DNA of 64,000 nt from the NCBI RefSeq assembly GCF_002583555.1, contig NZ_BEGX01000114.1:458997-522996 (forward strand), written 5' to 3'. Source of the DNA: Pseudonocardia sp. N23 (lineage in GTDB: Bacteria; Actinomycetota; Actinomycetes; Mycobacteriales; Pseudonocardiaceae). The position numbers and the translations under genes were made by a program. Shown here one piece after another: positions 29,261-38,039 of the stretch (position 1 is its first letter; each line of letters begins with the position of its first letter). A model generated the notes under the pieces. It had not been told where the DNA came from. It ran no database searches and saw nothing but the letters and a program-made list of their open reading frames with translations.

Positions 29261-31527
29261 CCAGCACGGAGACCCCAACCGCCGGCCGGATCGGCGACAG
29301 CCCGCTGCGTCCCGACGGCACTCTCAAGGTCACCGGCGAGTTCGCCTACTCCTCCGACCTCTGGCACGACGACATGTGCTGGGGTGTCACGCTGCGCAGC
29401 CCGCACCCGCATGCCCGCATCCACGGCATCGACATCTCCGCCGCGCTCGCCCTCCCCGGGGTCTACGCCGTCCTCACGCACGAGGATGTACCTGGACTGA
29501 ACCGGGTCGGGCTCGAGCACCTCGACCAGCCCGCGCTCGCCGAGGACGTCGTGCGCTACCAGGGCGAAGCGGTCGCGCTCGTCGCCGCCGACCACCCCGA
29601 GACGGCGCGGCGCGCCGCGAAGCGCATCGTCGTCGACTACGAGGTGCTGCCCGCGCTCACCGACCCCCGCCACGCCCTCGACGACGACGCACCCCACGTC
29701 CACCCCGACGGCAACCTGGTGCGCGCCATGAAGATCCGCCGCGGCGACCCCGAGCCGACCGCACCCGTGGTCGTCGCGCTCGACTTCGAGGTGGGCATGC
29801 AGGACCAGGCCTTCCTCGGGCCGGAGTCCGGCCTCGCCGTCCCGGACGGCGAGGGCGGGCTCGATCTCTACGTCGCGACGCAGTGGCTCCACGTCGACCA
29901 GCAGCAGGTGTGCCGGGTGCTCGACCTGACGCCCGACCGGGCGCGGCTGCACCTGGCCGGCGTGGGAGGCGCGTTCGGCGGCCGCGAGGACCTGTCGATC
30001 CACGTCCACGCCTGCCTGCTCGCCATGCACACCGGCAAGCCCGTGAAGATGAGCTACTCGCGCGACGAGTCGTTCTTCGGGCACGTGCACCGGCACCCGG
30101 CGTGGCTGCGGTACGAGTTCGGCGCCTCGGACACCGGCGAGCTGATCTACGCCAAGGCCGACATCCTCTTCGACGGCGGCGCCTACGCCTCGTCGACGAC
30201 GGCGGTCGTCGGCAACGGCGGCACGCTGGGCCTGGGGCCGTACAACATCCCGTCCGTCTCCGTGGACGCGCGCGGCGTCTACACGAACAACCCGCCCTGC
30301 GGGGCCATGCGTGGCTTCGGCTGCGTACAGGCCGCGTTCGCCCACGAGGCGCTGATGGACGAACTCGCCGACCGGGTCGGTGTGGACCGGGTGGAGATCC
30401 GGGCGCGCAACGGCATGCGCGAGGGCGACCGCAACATCACCGGCCAGCTGATCGACTCCGCCGCACCCGTCGCGGAGCTGATCGAGATCGTGCGCGACCT
30501 GCCCCTGCCCGCCGATCCCGTGGGCGAGCGCGACATCCGCGACCTGCCCGGCGGCGCGGCGAACTCCACGCACGGCGAGGGCGTCGTCCGTGGGATCGGC
30601 TACGCCGTCACCTACAAGAACGTCGGCTTCTCCGAGGGCTTCGACGACTACTCGACGGCCCGGGTCCGGCTGGAGATGACTGCCGGCGAGCCCGTCGCGA
30701 CCGTGCAGACCGCGGCCGCCGAGGTCGGGCAGGGCCTGATCACCGTCGAGCAGCAGATCTGCCGCACCGAGCTCGGGGTCGACCGGGTCGTGGTGTCCCC
30801 CAAGGACACCAGCGTCGGCTCCGGCGGTTCGACATCCGCGTCCCGGCAGACCTACGTGACCGGCGGCGCGGTGAAGGCGGCGTGCGAGGCGGTCCGGGCG
30901 TCGGTCCTCGCTCGCGCGGCGGCTCAGCTGGGGGCGCGCAACCTGCGTCTGGACGGCGACAAGATCATCGCGGAGAACGGTGAGGTCCTCGCCTCGCTGG
31001 CCGACGTCCTGGGCGACGACGCCGTCGACGAGACCGTCGAGTGGCACCACCGGCCCACCGAGGAGATCGACCCGGAGACCGGCCAGGGCAACGCCCATGT
31101 GCAGTACGCCTTCTCCGCGCACCGGGCAGTCGTCGACGTGGACGTCGAGCTGGGGCTGGTCAAGGTGGTCGCGCTCGACACCGCGCAGGACGTGGGCAGG
31201 GCGATCAACCCCGACGCCGTCGTCGGCCAGATCCACGGGGGCAGCGCCCAGGGCATGGGACTCGCGCTGATGGAGGAGATCGTCGTGACCGACGGGAAGG
31301 TCCGCAACCCGTCCTTCACCGACTACCTGATCCCGACGATCCTCGACATGCCGCCGATGCAGGTGAAGGTCCTGGAGTACGCCGACCCGCACGCGCCCTA
31401 CGGCGTCCGGGGCGTCGGCGAGCCCCCCACGATCTCGTCCGGCCCGGCGGTGGCAGCCGCGATCCGCGCGGCAACGGGCAAGGCCCTGCGCCGCGTCCCC
31501 GTCCGCCCCGAACACATCACCCTGTGA
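29257..31527 (+). CDS. Xanthine dehydrogenase molybdopterin-binding subunit
   Basis: 756 aa. The N-terminal aldehyde-oxidase a/b hammerhead domain includes DVVRYQGEAVALVAADHPET. Moco-binding segments are GVGGAFGGRED, PPCGAMRGFGCVQAAFAHE, VGSGGSTSASRQTYVTGGA and, near the end, YGVRGVGEPPTISSGPAVAAAI, where GVGEP contains the catalytic glutamate. It hydroxylates hypoxanthine and xanthine to urate. Largest gene of the xdh-deaminase operon. Confidence 0.96.
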   Translation: MTSTETPTAGRIGDSPLRPDGTLKVTGEFAYSSDLWHDDMCWGVTLRSPHPHARIHGIDISAALALPGVYAVLTHEDVPGLNRVGLEHLDQPALAEDVVRYQGEAVALVAADHPETARRAAKRIVVDYEVLPALTDPRHALDDDAPHVHPDGNLVRAMKIRRGDPEPTAPVVVALDFEVGMQDQAFLGPESGLAVPDGEGGLDLYVATQWLHVDQQQVCRVLDLTPDRARLHLAGVGGAFGGREDLSIHVHACLLAMHTGKPVKMSYSRDESFFGHVHRHPAWLRYEFGASDTGELIYAKADILFDGGAYASSTTAVVGNGGTLGLGPYNIPSVSVDARGVYTNNPPCGAMRGFGCVQAAFAHEALMDELADRVGVDRVEIRARNGMREGDRNITGQLIDSAAPVAELIEIVRDLPLPADPVGERDIRDLPGGAANSTHGEGVVRGIGYAVTYKNVGFSEGFDDYSTARVRLEMTAGEPVATVQTAAAEVGQGLITVEQQICRTELGVDRVVVSPKDTSVGSGGSTSASRQTYVTGGAVKAACEAVRASVLARAAAQLGARNLRLDGDKIIAENGEVLASLADVLGDDAVDETVEWHHRPTEEIDPETGQGNAHVQYAFSAHRAVVDVDVELGLVKVVALDTAQDVGRAINPDAVVGQIHGGSAQGMGLALMEEIVVTDGKVRNPSFTDYLIPTILDMPPMQVKVLEYADPHAPYGVRGVGEPPTISSGPAVAAAIRAATGKALRRVPVRPEHITL

Positions 31528-31553
31528 GTGACCCCTTCTCGTTGGAGGCTCGT

Positions 31554-31934
31554 GTGCCCCGCATGTTCCTGAACGGCACCGCGATGGCAGGCGGCGCCGA
31601 CCACCACCTGGCCGGCGGCGCCCCTTGCCTCGCGTCGACGACCACGGCGAAGCGCTACCGGTTCCACGCCGTCGGCGGGGCCTACCCGGCGCTGGAGGAC
31701 GTCGGCGCGGACCAGGGCGCTGCCGTGCAGGGCGAGGTGTACGAGCTGTCCTACGAGCAGCTGCGCGATGTACTCCTGCCCGGCGAGCCTGCCGGACTGG
31801 AGCTGGGCGTGATCGAACTGGCCGACGGGACCGGGTCGCTCGCGATGATCCTGCGCCGGCCGCATCCCGACCGGCCGGAGCTGACCGACATCTCCGACCT
31901 CGCGAGCTGGCGCGCGTACCGGGAGCGGTCGTGA
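31554..31934 (+). CDS. Allophanate hydrolase C-domain-like protein
   Basis: 126 aa. PRMFLNGTAMAGGADHHLAGGAPCLASTTTAKRYRFHAVGG and VQGEVYELSYEQLRDVLLPGEPAGLELGVIELADGT match the gamma-glutamylcyclotransferase-like fold that forms the C-terminal domain of allophanate hydrolase (AtzF). The amidase domain is absent. In allophanate hydrolase this domain acts on N-carboxy intermediates of urea breakdown; a stand-alone copy between xanthine dehydrogenase and allantoinase suggests an untested ureide-processing step. GTG 31554 follows TTGGAGG; ATG 31563 is an alternative. Its end overlaps the allantoinase start (GTGA). Confidence 0.78.
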   Translation: MPRMFLNGTAMAGGADHHLAGGAPCLASTTTAKRYRFHAVGGAYPALEDVGADQGAAVQGEVYELSYEQLRDVLLPGEPAGLELGVIELADGTGSLAMILRRPHPDRPELTDISDLASWRAYRERS

Positions 31935-33244
31935 TCGTCCTGCGGGCGCGGCGTGCGCTGCTCGACGGGGTGCTGCGGCCCGCCGCCGTGCTCGTCGACG
32001 GTCCCCGGATCGCGGCCGTCGGACCGCGCGACGTCGTCGTCCCGGGCGCACGGGAGGTCGTCCTGGCCGACGACGAGGTTCTGCTGCCCGGGCTCGTCGA
32101 CAGCCACGTGCACGTCAACGAGCCCGGCCGCACCGAGTGGGAGGGCTTCGCGTCGGCGACCCGGGCGGCCGCGGCCGGTGGGGTGACGACGATCGTCGAC
32201 ATGCCGCTGAACTCGTTGCCGCCCACGGTGTCCGTGGCCGCTCTGGAGGTCAAGCGGGCCGCCGCGTATGGGCAGTGTGCGGTCGACGTCGCGTTCTGGG
32301 GCGGGGCGGTGCCCGGCAACCACGACGACCTGCGCCCGCTGCACGACGCAGGGGTCGTCGGGGTGAAGGCCTTCCTCGTCGACTCCGGGGTGCCCGAGTT
32401 CCCGCCGCTGCTCGACCCGCGGCCCGCCCTGCGCACCCTCGCCGAGTTCGACGGGCTCCTCATCGCCCACGCCGAGGACGGCGCGCTCATCACACCCACG
32501 ACGGGCCGGCGCTACGCCGACTTCGTCGCCTCCCGGCCCCGCGCCTCGGAGGACTCCGCGATCGCCGGCCTGCTGGCCGCGGCGCGGGAGACCGGGGCGC
32601 GGGTGCACATCGTCCATCTCTCGTCGGCCGACGCCCTGCCGCTGCTGGCGCAGGCACGGGCCGACGGGGTGCGCGTCACCGTCGAGACCTGCCCGCACTA
32701 CCTCGCGCTCACCGCCGAGGAGGTGCCCGACGGCGACACCCGCTTCAAGTGCTGCCCGCCGGTGCGCGAGGCCGGCAACCGTGACGCTCTGTGGCAGGGG
32801 CTCCTCGACGGCACGATCGACATGGTCGTGTCCGACCACTCCCCCTGCACACCGGACCTCAAGCAGCTGGAGACCGGCGACTTCGGCGCCGCGTGGGGCG
32901 GCATCGCCTCGTTGCAGATCGGCCTGCCCGTCGTGTGGACCGAGGCGCGGGCGCGCGGGATCGATCTTGCCGATGTCGTGACCTGGATGTCGCGCCGCCC
33001 TGCCGATCTCGTCGGTCTGACGAACAAGGGCCGCATCGAACCCGGCGCCGACGCCGACCTCACCGTCTTCGCCCCCGACGCCACCTTCGACGTCGGACCC
33101 CTGCACCACCGCAACCCGATCACCCCCTACGCGGAAAGGACGCTGCACGGCGTCGTCCGCGCGACCTGGCTGCGCGGCAACGTGATCACCGACGGTGACG
33201 CCCCGCGCGGCCGGCTGCTCAGCAGAGAGGACGCCCGTGTCTGA
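31931..33244 (+). CDS. allB: Allantoinase
   Basis: 437 aa. Binuclear-metal motif DSHVHVNEPGRTEWEGF, carboxylated-lysine region VVGVKAFLVDSGVPEFP, then HAEDG, VHIVHLSSADALP, TCPHYLAL, FKCCPPVR and VSDHSPCTPDLK are the expected allantoinase set. It opens (S)-allantoin to allantoate. GTG start overlaps the upstream gene, and its stop overlaps the allantoicase start by 8 bases. Confidence 0.96.
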   Translation: MIVLRARRALLDGVLRPAAVLVDGPRIAAVGPRDVVVPGAREVVLADDEVLLPGLVDSHVHVNEPGRTEWEGFASATRAAAAGGVTTIVDMPLNSLPPTVSVAALEVKRAAAYGQCAVDVAFWGGAVPGNHDDLRPLHDAGVVGVKAFLVDSGVPEFPPLLDPRPALRTLAEFDGLLIAHAEDGALITPTTGRRYADFVASRPRASEDSAIAGLLAAARETGARVHIVHLSSADALPLLAQARADGVRVTVETCPHYLALTAEEVPDGDTRFKCCPPVREAGNRDALWQGLLDGTIDMVVSDHSPCTPDLKQLETGDFGAAWGGIASLQIGLPVVWTEARARGIDLADVVTWMSRRPADLVGLTNKGRIEPGADADLTVFAPDATFDVGPLHHRNPITPYAERTLHGVVRATWLRGNVITDGDAPRGRLLSREDARV

Positions 33245-34169
33245 CTTCCGGCTCCTGCCCGACCTGGCCCGGCGCGATGTCGGCGGCGCCGTCGTCTCGG
33301 CCAACGACGAGGCCTTCGCGACGCGCGAGAACCTCATCAACCCCGGCCCCGCCGTGTTCGACCCGTCGACGTTCGGACCCAAGGGCAAGGTCTACGACGG
33401 CTGGGAGACCAGGCGGCGCCGCGAGCCCGGCCACGACGAGGCGATCGTCCGGCTCGGGGCGCCCGGCGTGGTGCGCGGGATCGTCGTCGACACCGCGTGG
33501 TTCACCGGCAACTATCCGCCCGAGGCGTCCGTCGACGGCCTCGCCGGCGAGACGTGGGTACCGCTCGTACCGCGCTCGCCGCTCAAGGGCGACACCGAGA
33601 ACGTCTTCGACGTCGGCTCCGGCGAGCGCATCACCCACGTGCGGCTGCGGATCTTCCCCGACGGCGGGGTGGCGCGGCTGCGGGTGCACGGTCACGCGGT
33701 CCCGGACCCCACGCTGCTGGACGCGCTGGGCACGGTCGACCTCGCCGCGATCGAGAACGGCGGCCACGTCACCGCATGCTCCAACCTCTTCTACAGCTCG
33801 CCGCAGAACCTGCTGCTCCCCGGCCCGGCGCGGAGCATGGGCGAGGGTTGGGAGACCGCGCGGCGCCGCGACGAGGGCAACGACTGGGTCGAGCTGGCGC
33901 TGGCCGCTCCTGCCGTGGTGCGCGTGGCGGAGCTGGACACGAGCTGGTTCCTGCACAACGCCCCCGGCTCGGCGTCGCTGCGCGGGCGGCTGACCGACGA
34001 CGAGGAGTGGCGGGAGCTGTTGCCGCGGACGCCGCTGGAGCCCGACACCCGGCACCGGTTCGTCCTGCCCGCGACGACCGGCCCGGTCCGCGCCGTCCGG
34101 ATGGACGTGTTCCCCGACGGTGGGATGGCGCGGCTGCGCCTGCACGGCACGTTCGCCTCGAACTCATGA
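33237..34169 (+). CDS. alc: Allantoicase
   Basis: 310 aa, built of two similar jelly-roll halves: KGKVYDGWETRRRREPGHDEAIVRLG (first) and SMGEGWETARRRDEGNDWVELALA (second), each followed by DTxWF and FPDGGxARLRxHG. Start context SANDEAFATRENLINPGPAVFDP is typical. It splits allantoate to (S)-ureidoglycolate and urea. GTG at 33237 follows AGAGAGGA. Last gene of the catabolic operon; ureidoglycolate lyase and urease are not in the window. Confidence 0.95.
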   Translation: MSDFRLLPDLARRDVGGAVVSANDEAFATRENLINPGPAVFDPSTFGPKGKVYDGWETRRRREPGHDEAIVRLGAPGVVRGIVVDTAWFTGNYPPEASVDGLAGETWVPLVPRSPLKGDTENVFDVGSGERITHVRLRIFPDGGVARLRVHGHAVPDPTLLDALGTVDLAAIENGGHVTACSNLFYSSPQNLLLPGPARSMGEGWETARRRDEGNDWVELALAAPAVVRVAELDTSWFLHNAPGSASLRGRLTDDEEWRELLPRTPLEPDTRHRFVLPATTGPVRAVRMDVFPDGGMARLRLHGTFASNS

Positions 34170-34433
34170 GGGCGTCCCGTGTGCGCCCGCGACCTCCGAC
34201 GCCGCCGCGACCGTCGCCCCCTCCGCGATGCGTTCCAGGCCGCGCAGCAGCATCCGTTGCCGGCGCCGGCGCCCGGGCGATCGCGCGGGCGGGCGTCAAA
34301 GGCGTGGAGCGCTACCTGTCGAGCGAGCTGTGGTTCGCCGCCGTGTGGAGGTCCACCTCCTGACCCCGGCTCCCGAGCCGTGCTCCCGGCCCACCCGCGC
34401 GGTGGGCCGGGAGCGTCGGGATACGGTCGGCCG
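34170..34433. other. Intergenic region after allantoicase
   Basis: 264 bases with no convincing coding sequence. It has GC-rich reading frames on both strands (for example MLLRGLERIAEGATVAAASE on the minus strand) but no start signals or family similarity. Its right end holds the strong hairpin at 34382-34414. Confidence 0.5.
34382..34414 (+). terminator. Strong hairpin terminator of the purine operon
   Basis: GCTCCCGGCCCACC (34382-34395), loop CGCGC, and its exact complement (34401-34414) make a perfect 14-bp stem. It sits between allantoicase and the methyltransferase gene on the same strand, marking the end of the purine island. No U-run. Confidence 0.7.
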
Positions 34434-35165
34434 GTGACCGGCCTGCCGCTCACCGGCGAGCGCACCGTGCCGGACGTCCCCGACGAGAACTACTGGTTCC
34501 GCCGGCACGAGGCCGTCTACCTGGCGCTGGCATCGCGGTGCCGGGGCGTCGTCGTCGACGCGGGCTGCGGCGAGGGCTACGGCGCCGACCTGGTCGCGGC
34601 CACCGCCGACCGGGTGCTCGCCCTCGACTACGACGAGCCTGCGCTGCGCCACGTCGCCGCCCGGTACCCCCGGGTCGCCCCGGCCCGCGTCAACCTCGTC
34701 GCGCTGCCCGTCGCCACGGGCGTTGCCGACGTCGTGGTCTCGCTGCAGGTGATCGAGCACCTGTGGGAGCAGGAGGTCTTCGTCGCGGAGTGCGCACGCG
34801 TGCTGCGCCCGGGCGGCGCGTTCCTGGTGTCGACGCCCAACCGGCTCACCTTCTCCCCCGGCCGCGACACCCCGCTCAACCCGTTCCACAGCCGCGAGTT
34901 CGCCCCCGCCGAGCTGTCGGGCCTCCTGCGCGGCAACGGATTCCGCGAGGTCGAGCTCCTCGGTCTGCACCACGGGCCCCGGTTGCGCGGCCTCGACGCC
35001 GCCCACGGCGGCTCGCTCGTCGACGCGCAGGTCAGGGCCGCGGTCGCAGGCACGCCGATGTCCCCCGCGCTCGCCGCGGACGTCGCCTCGGTGACGGTCG
35101 AGGACTTCGTACTGGGTCCCGGAGATCTCGACGGGTGTCTCGACATCGTGGCGCTCGCCGGATGA
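34434..35165 (+). CDS. Class I SAM-dependent methyltransferase (Rv3030-like)
   Basis: 243 aa, GTG start. Motif I VVVDAGCGEGYGADL, acidic ADRVLALDYD, motif IV DVVVSLQVIEHLWEQEVFVAECARVLRPGGAFLVSTPN and a C-terminal LLRGNGFREVELLGLHHG. Followed by the GH57 gene with an ATGA overlap. In mycobacteria this pair is Rv3030/Rv3031, assigned to 6-O-methylglucosyl-containing lipopolysaccharide, so it may methylate sugars of an intracellular glucan. The assignment rests on order and family. Confidence 0.88.
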   Translation: MTGLPLTGERTVPDVPDENYWFRRHEAVYLALASRCRGVVVDAGCGEGYGADLVAATADRVLALDYDEPALRHVAARYPRVAPARVNLVALPVATGVADVVVSLQVIEHLWEQEVFVAECARVLRPGGAFLVSTPNRLTFSPGRDTPLNPFHSREFAPAELSGLLRGNGFREVELLGLHHGPRLRGLDAAHGGSLVDAQVRAAVAGTPMSPALAADVASVTVEDFVLGPGDLDGCLDIVALAG

Positions 35166-36676
35166 CCGACCCGGTCGGGACGTTCTGCCTCGTCCTGCAC
35201 TCCCACCTGCCGTGGCTGGCCCGTCACGGGCGCTGGCCCGTCGGCGAGGAGTGGTTGTACCAGTCGTGGGCGCACGCCTACCTGCCCGTCGTGGACGTGC
35301 TGGGACGCCTCGCCGCCGAGGGCCGTCGCGACCTGCTGACGCTCGGCGTCACCCCGGTGCTCGCGGCGCAGCTCGACGACCCGCACTGCCTGCGCGGCAT
35401 GCACGACTGGCTCGGCGGCTGGCTCCTGCGCGCCCACGGCGCCGCGCCGCGGCTGCCCGGGCTCGCCGTCCGCGAGCACCGTGCCGCCACCGCCGCGCTG
35501 GCGGTGTTCGAGGAGCGGTGGCGCCATGGTGGCTCCCCCGTCCTGCGCGACCTCGCCGGCTCACACGCGGTCGAGCTGCTCGGCGGTCCCGCGACGCACC
35601 CGTTCGCACCGCTGCTCGACGACACCGTGCGCGCCTTCGCCCTCGACGCCGGGCTCACCGACCACACCCGCCGGTTCGGGCACCGGCCAGCCGGGATCTG
35701 GGCGCCCGAGTGCGGCTACGCGCCCGGCATGGAGACGGGGTACGCCGCGGCGGGCGTCGAACGGTTCCTCGTCGACGGCCCGGCCCTGCACGGCGACACC
35801 GCGCTCCTGCGACCCGTCGGCGACTCGGGCGTGCTGGCCGCCGGCCGCGACCTCGACGTCACCTACCGGGTGTGGTCACCCCGCGCCGGCTACCCCGGCG
35901 GTCCCGACTACCGCGACTTCCACACCTTCGACCATCCGTCGGGGCTCAAGCCCTCACGGGTCACCGGTCGCCATGTCGCTCCGCACGACAAGCAGCCCTA
36001 CGACCCCGTCCGGGCCGCCGCGGCGGTGGCGCGGGACGCGGCGGACTTCGTCCGGGTCGTGCGGGAGCGGCTCGCCTGCATCCGCGGACGCCTGGGCCGT
36101 CCGGGGCTCGTCGTCGCCGCGTTCGACACCGAGCTGTTCGGGCACTGGTGGCACGAGGGGCCCGCCTGGCTGGAGGCGGTCCTGCGCGCGCTGCCCGCCG
36201 CGGGCGTGCGGGTCACGACGCTGCGCGGCGCCATGGACGCCGGGCTGGTGGGCGGGCCGGTCACGCTGCCGGAGTCGTCGTGGGGGCTGGGCAAGGACTG
36301 GAACGTTTGGGCGGGTGACGCCGTCGCCGACCTCGTCGCACTCGGGGGGACCGTGCAGCGCGACCTGGTCACGAGCGCTGCCGGCACGTCCTCCCGAGCA
36401 CGCGACCCGCTGCGCGACGCCCTGGCCGAGCAGGCGCTGCTGGCGTTGTCGAGCGACTGGGCGTTCATGGTCAGCCACGACTCCGCCGCCGACTACGCCC
36501 GCGGCCGGGCGCGCAGCCACGCCGACCGGGTCGCGCAGCTGTCCCGGCTGCTCGCCGCGGGTGACCGCGCCGCCGCGGCGACGGCCGTCGCGAGCTGGGA
36601 ACCGGGTCCGTTCGGCCATGTCGACGCCCGCCGGCTCGGGAGGCCCCGGCCCACGGCCGGGCTCAGGCCCCGGTGA
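35162..36676 (+). CDS. GH57 1,4-alpha-glucan branching enzyme
   Basis: 504 aa. N-terminal FCLVLHSHLPWLARHGRWPVGEEWLYQSWAHAYLPV is the GH57 motif 1. The catalytic nucleophile Glu183 lies in IWAPECGYAPGM and the acid/base Asp322 in AAFDTELFGHWWHEGP. A DUF1957-like helical C-terminal domain ends ALSSDWAFMVSHDSAADYARGRA. It makes alpha-1,6 branches in an alpha-1,4-glucan. Coupled to the methyltransferase gene; its 3' end overlaps the convergent protease gene by 14 bases. The GT4 partner that follows it in mycobacteria is here 10 kb away (46468). Confidence 0.93.
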   Translation: MTDPVGTFCLVLHSHLPWLARHGRWPVGEEWLYQSWAHAYLPVVDVLGRLAAEGRRDLLTLGVTPVLAAQLDDPHCLRGMHDWLGGWLLRAHGAAPRLPGLAVREHRAATAALAVFEERWRHGGSPVLRDLAGSHAVELLGGPATHPFAPLLDDTVRAFALDAGLTDHTRRFGHRPAGIWAPECGYAPGMETGYAAAGVERFLVDGPALHGDTALLRPVGDSGVLAAGRDLDVTYRVWSPRAGYPGGPDYRDFHTFDHPSGLKPSRVTGRHVAPHDKQPYDPVRAAAAVARDAADFVRVVRERLACIRGRLGRPGLVVAAFDTELFGHWWHEGPAWLEAVLRALPAAGVRVTTLRGAMDAGLVGGPVTLPESSWGLGKDWNVWAGDAVADLVALGGTVQRDLVTSAAGTSSRARDPLRDALAEQALLALSSDWAFMVSHDSAADYARGRARSHADRVAQLSRLLAAGDRAAAATAVASWEPGPFGHVDARRLGRPRPTAGLRPR

Positions 36677-37505
36677 TCGACCGCAGCAGCGCGGCGGCGT
36701 CGGCGTCGAGGTAGCTGGCGTAGGAGACGTCCTCGCTCTCCCCGCCCTGCTGGTAGCCGCCGGTCACGCCGATGACCTCGGTGCCGTCGCGCAGCCAGGG
36801 CCCGCCGCTGGTGCCACCGGGCAGGTCGGCGTCGGCGAGACGCAGCTGGGTGGGGCTGAAGCGCGTCGCGACGCCCGACGGTGCGACGGGGGCGTCCGCG
36901 CCCTCGGGGTAGCCGACGACCTGGACGGGTCCACCGTCGCCGGGGTCGACGGTGAGCCGGTAGGCCCCGGTGATGTCCTGCAGCGGGCCGGCGCCGCCGC
37001 GGCCGACGACGAGGAACGCGATGTCGAGGTCGGGATCGGCGTCGTCGATCCAGCGCTGGTCGACGGCCGCGTCGCTGACCGTCCACGTCCCGAAGGGCGC
37101 GACGCCGTCGTGGTAACCCGGGACGAACACGAGGTCGGTGTCGGGAGCACTGCCGTCGCCCTCGGCCACGCAGTGCGCCGCGGTCACGACGGTGTCGCCC
37201 GTCGGGGTGTCGACGACCGCGCCGCTGCAGAAGTGGTCGCCCGTCGGGCCGTCGGGTCCGACGTCGGCGGCGTCGAAGATCGCACCGATCGCGGGCCAGG
37301 CCACCTGCGGCCCGGCCGCGGCCGCTGTGGTCGTCGGCGCGGTGCCCGCCGCGGCGGTCGGCGCGCCGGGCGCGGCAGGTGATCCGGTCGCCGCACTCGC
37401 GCGCGGCCACGCGACGACGGCCGCCACCACGGCGATCACCGCCACCACACCCGCGACGACCGTGACCGGTCGCGCCACCCGTCCCTGCACCGCACCTCCC
37501 CGCAT
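36663..37505 (-). CDS. Secreted or membrane-anchored trypsin-like serine protease
   Basis: 280 aa. A basic start and hydrophobic helix (about 13-33) form a signal or anchor, followed by an Ala/Thr/Pro-rich linker (~38-65). The triad is His111 (VVTAAHCVAEG), Asp161 (DPDLDIAFLVV) and Ser233 (LPGGTSGGPWL). It would cleave peptides outside the membrane; substrate unknown. It is monocistronic, convergent with the GH57 gene, and appears to be part of the insertion relative to mycobacterial order. Confidence 0.9.
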   Translation of the reverse strand: MRGGAVQGRVARPVTVVAGVVAVIAVVAAVVAWPRASAATGSPAAPGAPTAAAGTAPTTTAAAAGPQVAWPAIGAIFDAADVGPDGPTGDHFCSGAVVDTPTGDTVVTAAHCVAEGDGSAPDTDLVFVPGYHDGVAPFGTWTVSDAAVDQRWIDDADPDLDIAFLVVGRGGAGPLQDITGAYRLTVDPGDGGPVQVVGYPEGADAPVAPSGVATRFSPTQLRLADADLPGGTSGGPWLRDGTEVIGVTGGYQQGGESEDVSYASYLDADAAALLRSITGA

Positions 37506-37580
37506 CCGCGCACAGGATCCCGCGAGCAGGCCCGGCGCACATCAGCGGGGCGGCGATTCACAGCACGCCCACACGTGTGG

Positions 37581-38039
37581 TCAGCCCGGTGGCGGCTCCG
37601 TCAGCGGGGTCAACGCCGGAACGTTCACCACGATGCCCTCCTGCGTGCTGCGCGAGATCACGACGACGGCGGGTTGCGCGGGGTCGGGGTTCTCCTCGCG
37701 GTGCGGGACGTACGGCGGCACGAAGATGTAGTCGCCCGGGCCGGTGCGGATGCGGACCTCGCCGTGGCCGTCGTGGAACACGAACTCGGGTCGCCCGCTG
37801 ACGACGTAGATCGACGTCTCGGCCTCGCCGTGGTGGTGGTTGCCGGAGTTCGTGGCGGGCGCGACGTGGGTCTCGCCCGTCCAGATCCGCTCGGAGCCGA
37901 CGGTCCTGCCGCTGACGGCCTCGAGCCGGGTCATGCCGGAGGTCTGGGCGGTGTCGCCGACGAGCTCGCCGGCCCGGACGTGGTGGATGTGCGCGCGCGA
38001 CGGCGCCGCGGTGGCCGCGAGGTCGGGGTGGAAGGTCAT
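37581..38039 (-). CDS. Cupin domain protein
   Basis: 152 aa. The two cupin motifs are visible: GNHHHGEAETSIYVVSGRPEFVF (three consecutive histidines and Glu as likely metal ligands) and GPGDYIFVPPYVPHREENP (His). A single-domain cupin, possibly a dioxygenase or small isomerase, or a ligand-binding protein; no reaction can be assigned. Last gene of the monooxygenase-ABC operon; its ATG overlaps the hydrolase stop. A 12-bp palindrome CCACACGTGTGG (37569-37580) immediately follows the gene. Confidence 0.87.
   Translation of the reverse strand: MTFHPDLAATAAPSRAHIHHVRAGELVGDTAQTSGMTRLEAVSGRTVGSERIWTGETHVAPATNSGNHHHGEAETSIYVVSGRPEFVFHDGHGEVRIRTGPGDYIFVPPYVPHREENPDPAQPAVVVISRSTQEGIVVNVPALTPLTEPPPG

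Noticed and set aside
28276..32499. A 1407-codon open frame on the minus strand across the xdh-allantoinase genes
   Set aside because: It is antisense to several strongly recognised enzymes, has repetitive Arg/Asp/Gly composition and no family similarity; long antisense frames are expected at this GC content.
34170..34363. Possible short gene or gene remnant after allantoicase
   Set aside because: Short frames exist on both strands, but none has a start signal, consistent codon bias or recognisable family sequence.
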